From the NCBI GenBank assembly GCA_002715465.1, contig PAYY01000001.1, positions 159,057 to 223,056 of the forward strand: DNA of 64,000 nt. The letters are read 5' to 3'. Positions 42,236-51,136 of the stretch are shown piece after piece. The position numbers and the translations under genes were made by a program. Source of the stretch: Fidelibacterota bacterium (GTDB taxonomy: Bacteria > Marinisomatota > Marinisomatia > Marinisomatales > S15-B10). Position 1 is the first letter of the stretch. Every line of letters begins with the position of its first letter. The notes under the pieces were generated by a model. The model had not been told where the DNA came from. It did no database searches and worked only from the letters and a program-made list of their open reading frames with translations.

Positions 42236-43624
42236 TCAATCTTTTAGTGCCTTATCTTTAATTATTGAAACATATTCATTGGAAATTCTCCATATATCTC
42301 CAGCACCCATAGTTATCACAATATCACCCGGTTCTATTAGGGCATTCATTGCATGGATTACCATTGACTTATCTTTAACCCAATGGACATTTTCATGTCC
42401 CATTGATTTGGCCATATTAGCAATCAGTTCTCCAGAGATACCTTTTATTTTTTTTTCTCTGGCAGGGAAAACATCTGTTATGATCAGTACGTCACTAATG
42501 AGGAAGGAACGGGCAAAGTCTTCATAAAAATGCTTAGTTCTACTAAAAAGATGAGGCTGGAAAATAGTTACTAATCTCCGTCTCCAACCATTTTTAATTG
42601 CTCTTAAAGTAGCAGACACTTCAGTTGGGTGATGTGCATAATCATCGATTATCAAAACATCATCGTAAATACCTTTAATTTCGAATCGACGTTTAACGCC
42701 ACTATACTTTTTTAAACCTTTCTGAATTATTTCAAAATCAATATTCATTTCTATTGATAGTGATATAGCGGCAAGAGCATTTTTTATATTATGTGCGCCA
42801 GGAACATTAAGATTAATTTCGCCTAATTCCTTTTTTCTGTTTTTTGCAAGAAAAGTAGAGCGGATCTCCCGATATTCTCGACAATCAGCTTGGAACTCCG
42901 CATCCCCCGAGAAACCATAGGTAATCACGGGTCGGCTGATGTCCGGGAGGATCCGCTTAACCATTGGCTCATCTACACAGGCAACTACAGCTCCGTAAAA
43001 TGGAGTAGCATTTGCATACTTTGTGAAAGCCTTTAGCAAGTCCTCTTCAGATTCATAACAATCCATATGATCAGAGTCAATATTTGTAATAATGGAATAG
43101 GTAGGTTTGAGTTGGAGAAAACTTTTATCAAACTCATCTGCTTCGGCAACTATAATATCTCCTTGTCCTAATAGAGCATTTAAATCTAGACTTTTTACAA
43201 CACCTCCAACGATTAGCGTAGGGTCTAATAATGCTTCGGTTAAGATTGAACCTATCATTGATGTCGTCGTCGTTTTACCGTGTGTTCCACCAACAGCTAT
43301 CGATATTTGTTTAAGTTTTAAGAGCTCTCCGAGCATTTCGGCTCGACGAATAATAGGTATATGTCTCCTCTTTGCTTTTTTAAGTTCTGGATTATCCATA
43401 TTTACAGCGGAAGAATAAACGAGAACATCAGAATCGTTGATATTTTTTGCTTTATGACCTTCGTAAATCATACATCCTTTTCTACGTAGATTTTCAGTAA
43501 TTTCTGTCATTTTAAGATCAGAACCTGTTACTTCAAAACCTAGATTTATGAGAACTTCGGCTATACCACTCATTCCAATGCCACCTATTCCAACGAAATG
43601 AACTTTTTTTACTTTTCCGAACAT
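42236..43624 (-). CDS. murC: UDP-N-acetylmuramate-L-alanine ligase
   Basis: Adds the first amino acid, L-Ala, to UDP-MurNAc. It has 462 residues. The N-terminal Rossmann-like VHFVGIGGIGMSGIAEVL, the ATP loop VGGTHGKTTTT, DEFDKSF, the substrate loop NIDSDHMD and DDYAHHPTEV are all diagnostic for MurC. Its ATG overlaps the murG stop (TAATG). It is a cytoplasmic Mur ligase, sharing the fold with MurD, MurE and MurF in the same operon. Confidence 0.97.
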   Translation of the reverse strand: MFGKVKKVHFVGIGGIGMSGIAEVLINLGFEVTGSDLKMTEITENLRRKGCMIYEGHKAKNINDSDVLVYSSAVNMDNPELKKAKRRHIPIIRRAEMLGELLKLKQISIAVGGTHGKTTTTSMIGSILTEALLDPTLIVGGVVKSLDLNALLGQGDIIVAEADEFDKSFLQLKPTYSIITNIDSDHMDCYESEEDLLKAFTKYANATPFYGAVVACVDEPMVKRILPDISRPVITYGFSGDAEFQADCREYREIRSTFLAKNRKKELGEINLNVPGAHNIKNALAAISLSIEMNIDFEIIQKGLKKYSGVKRRFEIKGIYDDVLIIDDYAHHPTEVSATLRAIKNGWRRRLVTIFQPHLFSRTKHFYEDFARSFLISDVLIITDVFPAREKKIKGISGELIANMAKSMGHENVHWVKDKSMVIHAMNALIEPGDIVITMGAGDIWRISNEYVSIIKDKALKD

Positions 43625-44718
43625 TAGATATTTATTAACTCTTCAATTTCTTCGATAATTTGAGTAGCAGCATCAAGTTTTGATACTGACCTTGCAGCAT
43701 GGGACATTTTTTCAAGTCTATTTAAATCACTAGTTAGTGATATTATTTCATTTGCTAATAACTTCCCTGTTAGATTTCGTTCATTTATTACTAACGCTGC
43801 TCCTGCTGCTCTAAGGCTTTCCGCATTTTTTGATTGGTGATCACCTGATGCTTTAGAGAATGGGACTAATAGAGATGGTTTGCCACAAGCAGCAATCTCA
43901 GCAAGAGCTAGCGCTCCAGCCCTAGAAATAACAAGATCCGAGGCTTTATAAAAAGCCCCCATATCATCAACAAAAGAAAGAACTTTAATTCGATCGTTAT
44001 TGTAGTTTGAATAATTATCATAATGAGATGCGCCTACCTGCCAGATAATTTGGATGTTATCAAGCTTTTCTAAAGCTTCTTCCATAGCTTTATTTAATGC
44101 AAGTGCTCCTTGACTCCCACCAATAATACCAACCACTATAAAATCCTTAGATAGTCCAAATTTATTATATACAGTATTTTTCTCACTTTTTAGTATTTCT
44201 TTTCTGACAGGATTCCCTGTGACTACCCCACTTTTTTTTTTAAGATGTTGTCGGGCATCTTCGTAACTAAGACATACTGTGCTTACTCTTGAGGATAACC
44301 ATCTCGTAGTGAGACCTGGATAAGAATTTTGCTCATGGATTAATGTGGGGATTTGTTTATGTATTGCAGCAATCAAAGGTAAACCACTAGCATAGCCACC
44401 TGTTCCTATTACTACTGCTGGCGACAAACGTTTAATCAAATATCTAGATTTTAGGTAAGCAATTAAGAACCTTAACGGAAATAAAATATTTCTAAATAAT
44501 CCTTTTAATGAATAGCTGCGCATTAATCCACGAATTGAAAGCAAAGTATGAGGATAGTTGATATCAGACAGTATCTGTGCTTCTAGGCCATATTTTGAAC
44601 CAACAAAATGGATTCCTGAGTTGGGAAAACGTTTTTTTAATTCATCACTAATAGCTAATGCAGGGAATAAATGCCCTCCTGTTCCTCCTCCTGCAATAAT
44701 AAAGTTTTTCCTCATCAA
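43624..44718 (-). CDS. murG: UDP-GlcNAc:undecaprenyl-PP-MurNAc-pentapeptide transferase
   Basis: GT-B glycosyltransferase that makes lipid II on the inner face of the membrane. It has 364 residues. IAGGGTGGHLFPALAI at the N-terminus, GTGGYASGLP, HEQNSYPGLTTRWLS, GGSQGALALN and the UDP-GlcNAc-binding ISRAGALALAEIAACGKPSLLVP-type block (ISRAGALALAEIA, GKPSLLVPF) are present. It overlaps ftsW by 4 bases and murC by 1 base. Confidence 0.97.
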   Translation of the reverse strand: MMRKNFIIAGGGTGGHLFPALAISDELKKRFPNSGIHFVGSKYGLEAQILSDINYPHTLLSIRGLMRSYSLKGLFRNILFPLRFLIAYLKSRYLIKRLSPAVVIGTGGYASGLPLIAAIHKQIPTLIHEQNSYPGLTTRWLSSRVSTVCLSYEDARQHLKKKSGVVTGNPVRKEILKSEKNTVYNKFGLSKDFIVVGIIGGSQGALALNKAMEEALEKLDNIQIIWQVGASHYDNYSNYNNDRIKVLSFVDDMGAFYKASDLVISRAGALALAEIAACGKPSLLVPFSKASGDHQSKNAESLRAAGAALVINERNLTGKLLANEIISLTSDLNRLEKMSHAARSVSKLDAATQIIEEIEELINI

Positions 44719-45863
44719 TAAGTACCAGATATTATTTTTGAAGTATCTCGATTACTTATGGTTTTTCTGGACATAGATATGTTTAATAAAATTCCTATAG
44801 ATAGAAGGTTCATAACTAGTCCACTCCCACCGAAGCTTATGAAGGGCATTGGAAGACCGGTTGTTGGTACAAGGCCTGTAACTACAGCTGAATTAATAAA
44901 AGCATATAGAATAATCTGTGTTGTAATACCAATAGTTAATAGAATGCCAAAGACATCAGTGCATTCCTTGGCTATTTTTAAGGATCGATGAAAAATAGAA
45001 AGATATAGAGTAATTATTACAAAAACACCCAAAAAACCAATCTCTTCACCTACAATGGATAGTATAAAATCTGTATGAGGAGCTGGTAAGAATAGATTTT
45101 TCCCACTGCTATAGCCTAACCCCACCCCCATAATCCCACCATTACCTAAACTGATAAGAGATTGTTGAAGCTGATAGCTTGCCCCTGAAAAATCAAAGAG
45201 TCCTGTTAAAAAGGCTTTTATCCTATAAATCCTATATGGCTCAATTAACATAATTGGGATGAGTAAAGTCAAAGAACCTAAAATAGTAGAAAAAATGTGA
45301 ATTAATTTGGCTTTTCCCACGAATAACATTGTCATTACTATTATGCCAAGCATAATTGCGGTACTATAATCAGGTTGTATGATTATAAGAGCCATTATAA
45401 TTCCAGTCATAATTATTGGAGGGACAAATCCATTCAAATAATTTGTTACGCCATTACGTCTACGGTCAATATATGATGCCAGATAAACAATGATTGAGAA
45501 GCGTGCAATATCTGATGACTGGATTGTAAAGGATCCAAGATAAAGCCACCTAGCTGGATTATGATTGTCTTGAATAATGAAAACTAATTTTGTTATAACA
45601 AGTAGAATAGCGGATAGAATTAACAAAGGTGCTGCAAATTTTTTGAGAATACGATAATCAATGAACATTGCTACAATCATTATTGTTAAACCAAGTAAGA
45701 CTCTCATTAAATGTCTACTGAAATAAAAACTACTACTACCAAATTTGTCTAGTGAGATATCTGAACTTGAACTAAAAACCATTACAGTTCCTATAGCCAA
45801 TAATATCATTGTGATAATTAGTAATGGTTTGTCATATTTTTCAGCTGAAATCTCTATTGCCAT
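44715..45863 (-). CDS. ftsW: SEDS-family peptidoglycan polymerase FtsW
   Basis: A ten-helix SEDS glycosyltransferase polymerising septal peptidoglycan with FtsI. It has 382 residues. Motifs are MVFSSSSDIS early, RWLYLGSFTIQSSDIARF, QPDYSTAIML, GLGYSSGKNLFLPAPHTDFI, GEEIGFLG and the terminal TTGLPMPFISFGGSGLV. Placement between murD and murG and pairing with ftsI in the same operon favour FtsW over RodA. It shares one base with murD (45863) and overlaps murG by 4 bases. Confidence 0.96.
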   Translation of the reverse strand: MAIEISAEKYDKPLLIITMILLAIGTVMVFSSSSDISLDKFGSSSFYFSRHLMRVLLGLTIMIVAMFIDYRILKKFAAPLLILSAILLVITKLVFIIQDNHNPARWLYLGSFTIQSSDIARFSIIVYLASYIDRRRNGVTNYLNGFVPPIIMTGIIMALIIIQPDYSTAIMLGIIVMTMLFVGKAKLIHIFSTILGSLTLLIPIMLIEPYRIYRIKAFLTGLFDFSGASYQLQQSLISLGNGGIMGVGLGYSSGKNLFLPAPHTDFILSIVGEEIGFLGVFVIITLYLSIFHRSLKIAKECTDVFGILLTIGITTQIILYAFINSAVVTGLVPTTGLPMPFISFGGSGLVMNLLSIGILLNISMSRKTISNRDTSKIISGTY

Positions 45864-47218
45864 TATAATCTCATAACTTCTTTTTTAAAAACATCACCAC
45901 GCTCTTCAAAATTATTGAACATATCAAAACTGGCACATCCTGGTGAAAGAAGGACAAGATCACCTCTTAAACTATTTTTATGTGCTATTGAGACAGCTGA
46001 AGACATAGAGCTTCCTTTTTTAACTATAGTTGATTGCTCAAATTCTTTTTCAATTTCATCAGCTATTTCACCTATTGCAATTACTAGTTTTACTTTACTC
46101 AAGATAAGGTTTTGCAAGTCTTTAAAGTTTTCACCTTTGTTACGGCCACCAATTATTAATATTATAGGATTATTGAATGATTTTATAGCAACCTTTACTG
46201 ATTCTAGATTCGTTGCCTTTGAATCATTGTAAAAAGCAACTCCGTTTTTAGTCCTTACTTCTTCTAATCGATGAGGAACTCCAGTAAATGTCCTCATTAC
46301 TTCTTTAATAGCCTTTTCTTGAATTTTTATGATTTTTGCTGCTGTGGCAGCGGCAAGAAAATTTGAAATATTATGAAGTCCTTTAATTTTGATTTCATCC
46401 AAAAGTAAGAATTTTTCCCCCATTTTGTCATATACCATGCTTTCATTTAAGCTAAAGTCAAGATTGTTTTGATTCTTCAAACTGAAAGGTACTAGCGTTG
46501 CTTCAGTTTTTATCGATTCACGAAGAAGTTTGTCATCTAGATTATATACTAAATGATCATCTGAACGCATGTTGTAAACAATGTTAAGCTTAGCCTTTAT
46601 ATAAGATTTCATTGTACCATATCTATCTAAATGGTCATGAGAAAGATTGAGTATAATAGCAACTTTAGGTTTGAAGTATTGAATTTGTTCCATCTGAAAT
46701 GAACTAACTTCCACTATGTGAATGGCATCATAATAATTATTGTTAAGGTTTTTAAGAACAATAGTTGAAAATGGCGTGCCAATATTTCCACTTTCAAAGG
46801 TATTCAATCCACTTTTACGACACATTTCAGCCAATATTGTAGTAGTAGTAGTTTTTCCATTAGATCCAGTTATTGCAATAATTGGAATAGATGTAAACCA
46901 AGAAGCCAATTCAATTTCGCTAATAATTGAGATTTTGTTTTTTATTGCTTTCATGACAATATCTGAATCTTGAGGGATACTTGGCGAAACGACCATAAGA
47001 TCACAATCATATATTTTATCAGAATGCGACCCTTTTTCAAAAGGGACATCTATCTTTTTCAAAGGTGAGAGATCAGCTGACTTATTCATATCGCTTACAA
47101 ATGGATTTGCACCAATTTTTTTTAATAATTTCGTCGCTGCTAGACCACTCTTAGCGCCACCAATTACAGACACTTTCATTCCATTCAAATTAAGAGGAAT
47201 TTTATTAGATGTTCTCAT
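45863..47218 (-). CDS. murD: UDP-MurNAc-L-alanine-D-glutamate ligase
   Basis: Adds D-Glu to UDP-MurNAc-L-Ala. It has 451 residues. N-terminal VSVIGGAKSGLAATKLL, ATP loop ITGSNGKTTTT, EVSSFQMEQ, the LNLSHDHLDRYGT segment, FYNDSKATN and GGRNKGENF with LSPGCASFDMF near the end are the MurD set. It sits between mraY and ftsW, sharing one base with each neighbour at its ends. Confidence 0.97.
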   Translation of the reverse strand: MRTSNKIPLNLNGMKVSVIGGAKSGLAATKLLKKIGANPFVSDMNKSADLSPLKKIDVPFEKGSHSDKIYDCDLMVVSPSIPQDSDIVMKAIKNKISIISEIELASWFTSIPIIAITGSNGKTTTTTILAEMCRKSGLNTFESGNIGTPFSTIVLKNLNNNYYDAIHIVEVSSFQMEQIQYFKPKVAIILNLSHDHLDRYGTMKSYIKAKLNIVYNMRSDDHLVYNLDDKLLRESIKTEATLVPFSLKNQNNLDFSLNESMVYDKMGEKFLLLDEIKIKGLHNISNFLAAATAAKIIKIQEKAIKEVMRTFTGVPHRLEEVRTKNGVAFYNDSKATNLESVKVAIKSFNNPIILIIGGRNKGENFKDLQNLILSKVKLVIAIGEIADEIEKEFEQSTIVKKGSSMSSAVSIAHKNSLRGDLVLLSPGCASFDMFNNFEERGDVFKKEVMRL

Positions 47219-48321
47219 TATCGAATTTTGAAAGTACTAATTGTTAATAGAGCAAATAAAATTCCAATTATCCAAAATCTTATCACAATTTGCGATTCTT
47301 TCCATCCTTTTATTTCAAAATGATGGTGGATTGGTGCCATTAAGAAAAATCTCTTTGCTTCACCTGTTTTTTTCTTAGTCCATCGAAAATATCCAAGTTG
47401 TATCATTACCGATAGAGCTTCCCAAACGAACACACCACCAAGTATCACTAATAGTAATTCCTTTTTTAGTAAAATGGCTAAAGTTCCTAGGGCTGCGCCA
47501 GTTGAGAGTGCACCTGTATCTCCCATAAATACTTGTGCTGGAGGTGCATTAAACCAAAGAAAGCCTAAACATGCACCGCCTAGTGCTGCGGCAAAAACTG
47601 TTAGTTCACTAGCCTTTGGTAAATAAATAATATTGAGGTAGTCACTGAAATCGATCCTTCCAGATATATAAGAAATTATTGCAAGGCCAAGAGCACATAT
47701 AGCTAAAAGCCCAGCAGCTAAACCATCAAGACCGTCTGTAAGATTTACAGCATTAGAACTTGCTGTTAACACAAGTGTTACCCATGGAATGTAAAAGATA
47801 CCAAAGGGAATCTCTAGATTCTTAAAAAATGGAACCGAAGTTAGAGTTCCTATCTCTCTAAACTCCGGACCAAAATAAATCCATAAACCTATAATTAAAC
47901 CGAGAATAATTTGGCTTGAAAGTTTATAACTTGCTATAAGTCCCTTTTTGGTTTTTTTTATAGTTTTTAGATAATCATCTAAAAACCCGAAAAGTCCCAT
48001 CCATAAAGTTGAGAATAAAATAATGTGAATATAACTATTCATTAGATTTGCCCAGAGAAGGGTGGGGAGAATGACAGCAGCAAGGATGATAATTCCCCCC
48101 ATTGTTGGCGTACCCTTTTTTGATTGATGAGTTTTAGGTCCTCTTTCACCAATTGTTTCAAGAATTTGACTCGATCGAAGTTTTTTTATAACCCAAGGTC
48201 CGATAAAGAAGCTTATGATTAAAGCTGTTATAGCTGCACCAGCTGATCTAAAAGTAATATATTGGAAAATATTTAAACCTGAGAGTTCAGTTCTTAATGG
48301 ATATAGTAAATGATAAAACAT
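47218..48321 (-). CDS. mraY: Phospho-MurNAc-pentapeptide transferase
   Basis: Integral membrane enzyme that makes lipid I from undecaprenyl phosphate. It has 367 residues and about ten helices. Diagnostic segments are KKGTPTMGGIIIL, GFLDDYLK (acidic active-site pair), NAVNLTDGLDGLA, GFLWFNAPPAQVFMGDTGAL and the histidine-rich MAPIHHHFEIKGW. Its first and last bases overlap murF and murD. There are no oddities. Confidence 0.97.
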   Translation of the reverse strand: MFYHLLYPLRTELSGLNIFQYITFRSAGAAITALIISFFIGPWVIKKLRSSQILETIGERGPKTHQSKKGTPTMGGIIILAAVILPTLLWANLMNSYIHIILFSTLWMGLFGFLDDYLKTIKKTKKGLIASYKLSSQIILGLIIGLWIYFGPEFREIGTLTSVPFFKNLEIPFGIFYIPWVTLVLTASSNAVNLTDGLDGLAAGLLAICALGLAIISYISGRIDFSDYLNIIYLPKASELTVFAAALGGACLGFLWFNAPPAQVFMGDTGALSTGAALGTLAILLKKELLLVILGGVFVWEALSVMIQLGYFRWTKKKTGEAKRFFLMAPIHHHFEIKGWKESQIVIRFWIIGILFALLTISTFKIR

Positions 48322-49661
48322 CAGACTTTTACTAATTCCTTAATTATTGACTCTAGAGACATTCCTCTTGAACCTTTAAAAAGAACTGTATCTCCAATAT
48401 TTAAATTTTTTCTAAGTAGTTTTAATAATGAAGTTTTGTCTTTAAAATGATGTGATTCAATACCATTAGCTGCTTTAGCAGTTATGGAAGATTCATAGCC
48501 ATAACAATAAAGATAATCTACTCCATTATTGGATGCAGCAACTCCAATTTTTCTATGATGATCTTTACTTGAAACTCCTAGCTCAAGCATATCCCCAAAA
48601 ACAAAATGTTTTTTCCCAGCTGAAGAAATATTTAAGAGATAATCTAGGGCAGCTAGGGAAGATGTAAGATTGGCATTATAAGAGTCATCAATAATTGTTA
48701 TCCCATTCTTTTTTATAAGTTCGCATCTGCTTTTTACTCCTTGAAAACATTTGATTTGATTTTTTATTCCTTCCCATGAAATACCCATTGTTGAGGCAAT
48801 AACTGAGGCAGCAAATACATTTTTTGCAAAAATTTTATTAGCTGATCTAATGGGTATATCCTCTCCATTTATTGATAAAGTAATTAGCCCATCATTATCT
48901 AATTTTATATTACCAAAAAAATCGCAATCGCTTGAGAAACCAAAGGATATCTTTTCTGCATCCGTTTCAATTTTGCCTATTGCATTATCATCATTGTTCA
49001 CAAATGCTATTCCATTTTTAGGAAGAAATTCGAATAGTTCTCCTTTTGTTTTAGCAATTGTTTCTATAGATCCAAAACTCGAAAGGTGGGAAGGGGCGAT
49101 ATTGGTAATTAATCCGTGCCGAGGTAGGGACAGATTGCAAAGATGATCAATATCACCCCGATGATTGGCTCCCATTTCAAGGAAGGATTGGGTATGTTGG
49201 GAGTCTAGCTCGAGTAAGGTGAGTGGCAACCCTAAATGGGTATTATAATTCCCACGAGTCCCATGCACTAAGTGCCACGCAGAAAAGATGTGCAGTAGAA
49301 GTTCTTTAGTTGTCGTTTTTCCGTTTGAACCTGTAATTCCTATTACTTCTACTGATTGAAGAGACCGCCACTTTTTTCCAATTTCAGTAATTGTAATTGC
49401 GGGGTCATCAACAGAGATTTGTTGAATTTTGATAGAATTATTGGGTTTAGAAACAAGTGCTGCAGCACAATTTTTCTGAGATGCTTCAAAAAGATAGTTG
49501 TGACCATCAACTTTGTTTCCAACTAGTGCAATAAATAGATCGCCAGGCTTTGCTTCTCTAGAATCAAGAGTGACTCCTGTTATGGGGTTTTCAACTTTAC
49601 TAAAGGTAATTTCATTCAAAAGATCTTTAAATTTGCTTGGGCTTGGCAAATTAATCCTCAT
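48321..49661 (-). CDS. murF: UDP-MurNAc-tripeptide-D-Ala-D-Ala ligase
   Basis: Adds D-Ala-D-Ala to the UDP-MurNAc tripeptide. It has 446 residues. The N-terminal substrate domain contains TGVTLDSREAKPGDLFIAL, the ATP loop is ITGSNGKTTTKEL, then LEMGANHRGDIDHL, TNIAPSHLSSFGS and DDSYNANLTSS, with FGDMLELG in the C-terminal domain. The last pair distinguishes MurF from the other ligases. It overlaps murE by 4 bases and mraY by one. Confidence 0.96.
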   Translation of the reverse strand: MRINLPSPSKFKDLLNEITFSKVENPITGVTLDSREAKPGDLFIALVGNKVDGHNYLFEASQKNCAAALVSKPNNSIKIQQISVDDPAITITEIGKKWRSLQSVEVIGITGSNGKTTTKELLLHIFSAWHLVHGTRGNYNTHLGLPLTLLELDSQHTQSFLEMGANHRGDIDHLCNLSLPRHGLITNIAPSHLSSFGSIETIAKTKGELFEFLPKNGIAFVNNDDNAIGKIETDAEKISFGFSSDCDFFGNIKLDNDGLITLSINGEDIPIRSANKIFAKNVFAASVIASTMGISWEGIKNQIKCFQGVKSRCELIKKNGITIIDDSYNANLTSSLAALDYLLNISSAGKKHFVFGDMLELGVSSKDHHRKIGVAASNNGVDYLYCYGYESSITAKAANGIESHHFKDKTSLLKLLRKNLNIGDTVLFKGSRGMSLESIIKELVKV

Positions 49662-51136
49662 TCTGTTACCATTTCCTTAATAAAATTATTAACTGTTTCA
49701 ATATCAGAATGATGCTTTTTCTTAGGTCCTGTAATCTGAAAGTTTTCTCTGCCTTTTCCAAGGATGGCTAGAATGTCTCCACTTTTTGTCCATTCAATAG
49801 CACTTCGAATTCCATCTGCTCTATCATTATAAATAGAAAAATTTCTTTTTTTAAATCCTTTGATAATTTCAGAATTAATATTGTCAATTTTTTCATTTCT
49901 AGGATTATCAGGTGTAAGAAAAATTTGATTTGCGAAAGTTTCAGCTGCGATTGCCATAAGGGGACGTTTTTCTTTATCCCTATTGCCTCCACAGCCAAAG
50001 ACAACACCTAATCTTCCACCATGAGGTAGGAGTTCTGAAAGTGATGAGAAAAGTTTGATAAATGCATCTGGTGTATGTGCATAATCAACAATTATAGTAG
50101 CACCATTAGGACTGTTTATTTGTTCAACACGTCCAGGTATGCAATTAAGTGAATTGATACCCTTTTGAATATTTTTTGATGGAATTTCTATTGCTTTTGC
50201 TGCCGTTATAGCAGCAAGAATGTTCTGAAGGTTGTATAACCCTATTAGCTTAGATGAAATATTTAGTTTTTCTCCCATTAAATCAACAGTACCTACTATA
50301 CCATCAATGGACATGCCCCAGTTTTTAAATTGCACGTCAGCGTCTACATTAATTCCATATTTTAGTATTTTTGCTTTGGTTAAATTTTTTATTTCAGCTG
50401 ATTTTGGATCATTTGCATTAAGTATAGCATATTTGTTAGAGGAAAGATTAGAAAAAAGTTTTGTCTTAGCGGCAAAGTAGCTATCCATATTACCATGAAA
50501 ATCAATATGATCTTGCGAGAAATTGGTAAATATTGCCAGGTCAAAATCAACATGCGCCACTCTTTCAAGCTCTAAAGCATGAGATGATACTTCTATTACA
50601 GCATGAGTCAAACCACCATCAAGGAAAAGAGCCAAAGTTCGTTGGAGCTCTAAACTATCTGGAGTTGTAAGTTCTGTATGAGCTTCTAACCCTGGACCTA
50701 ATACGCCAAGCGTTCCAATTAAGCCGGAATTTTTATTTGCTGACTTCATTATTGAATCTAGTAGATATCCTGTTGTAGTCTTTCCATTAGTTCCAGTTAT
50801 ACCTATAACCGCAAGTTTTTCAGATGGCTTCCCATGAAGATTAGCGGCGATTCCTGACAATGCGTTTCGGATATTATTAACCCTAACTGTTGGGGTCTTT
50901 AAACCCGTTAAGACATCATCAGCTTTTGCTCCTCCATTTGATAAAATGACAGCAGCTCCTTGATTGACAGCATCTTGGACATAATTAAGTCCATTATCTG
51001 AAGTGCCTTCTAAAGCAACAAACATAGATCCTGGCATAACGTGGCGAGAATCAGCGGTTACAGTATTAACTGGTATATTTATGGAAGACCCTTTAACTAT
51101 ATCTATACCTTTTAACAGTGCTTCTATTGAATGCAT
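49658..51136 (-). CDS. murE: UDP-MurNAc-L-Ala-D-Glu:meso-DAP ligase
   Basis: Adds the third stem residue. VTADSRHVMPGSMFVAL is followed by the ATP loop ITGTNGKTTTGYL and TPDSLELQR, and by DNPRNEK near residue 409. The DNPR motif is the known marker for meso-diaminopimelate instead of L-lysine, so the cell wall should be of the Gram-negative DAP type. ATG 51136 was chosen because it overlaps the ftsI stop (TAATG); an in-frame ATG at 51163 would add nine residues encoded inside ftsI. Confidence 0.96.
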   Translation of the reverse strand: MHSIEALLKGIDIVKGSSINIPVNTVTADSRHVMPGSMFVALEGTSDNGLNYVQDAVNQGAAVILSNGGAKADDVLTGLKTPTVRVNNIRNALSGIAANLHGKPSEKLAVIGITGTNGKTTTGYLLDSIMKSANKNSGLIGTLGVLGPGLEAHTELTTPDSLELQRTLALFLDGGLTHAVIEVSSHALELERVAHVDFDLAIFTNFSQDHIDFHGNMDSYFAAKTKLFSNLSSNKYAILNANDPKSAEIKNLTKAKILKYGINVDADVQFKNWGMSIDGIVGTVDLMGEKLNISSKLIGLYNLQNILAAITAAKAIEIPSKNIQKGINSLNCIPGRVEQINSPNGATIIVDYAHTPDAFIKLFSSLSELLPHGGRLGVVFGCGGNRDKEKRPLMAIAAETFANQIFLTPDNPRNEKIDNINSEIIKGFKKRNFSIYNDRADGIRSAIEWTKSGDILAILGKGRENFQITGPKKKHHSDIETVNNFIKEMVTE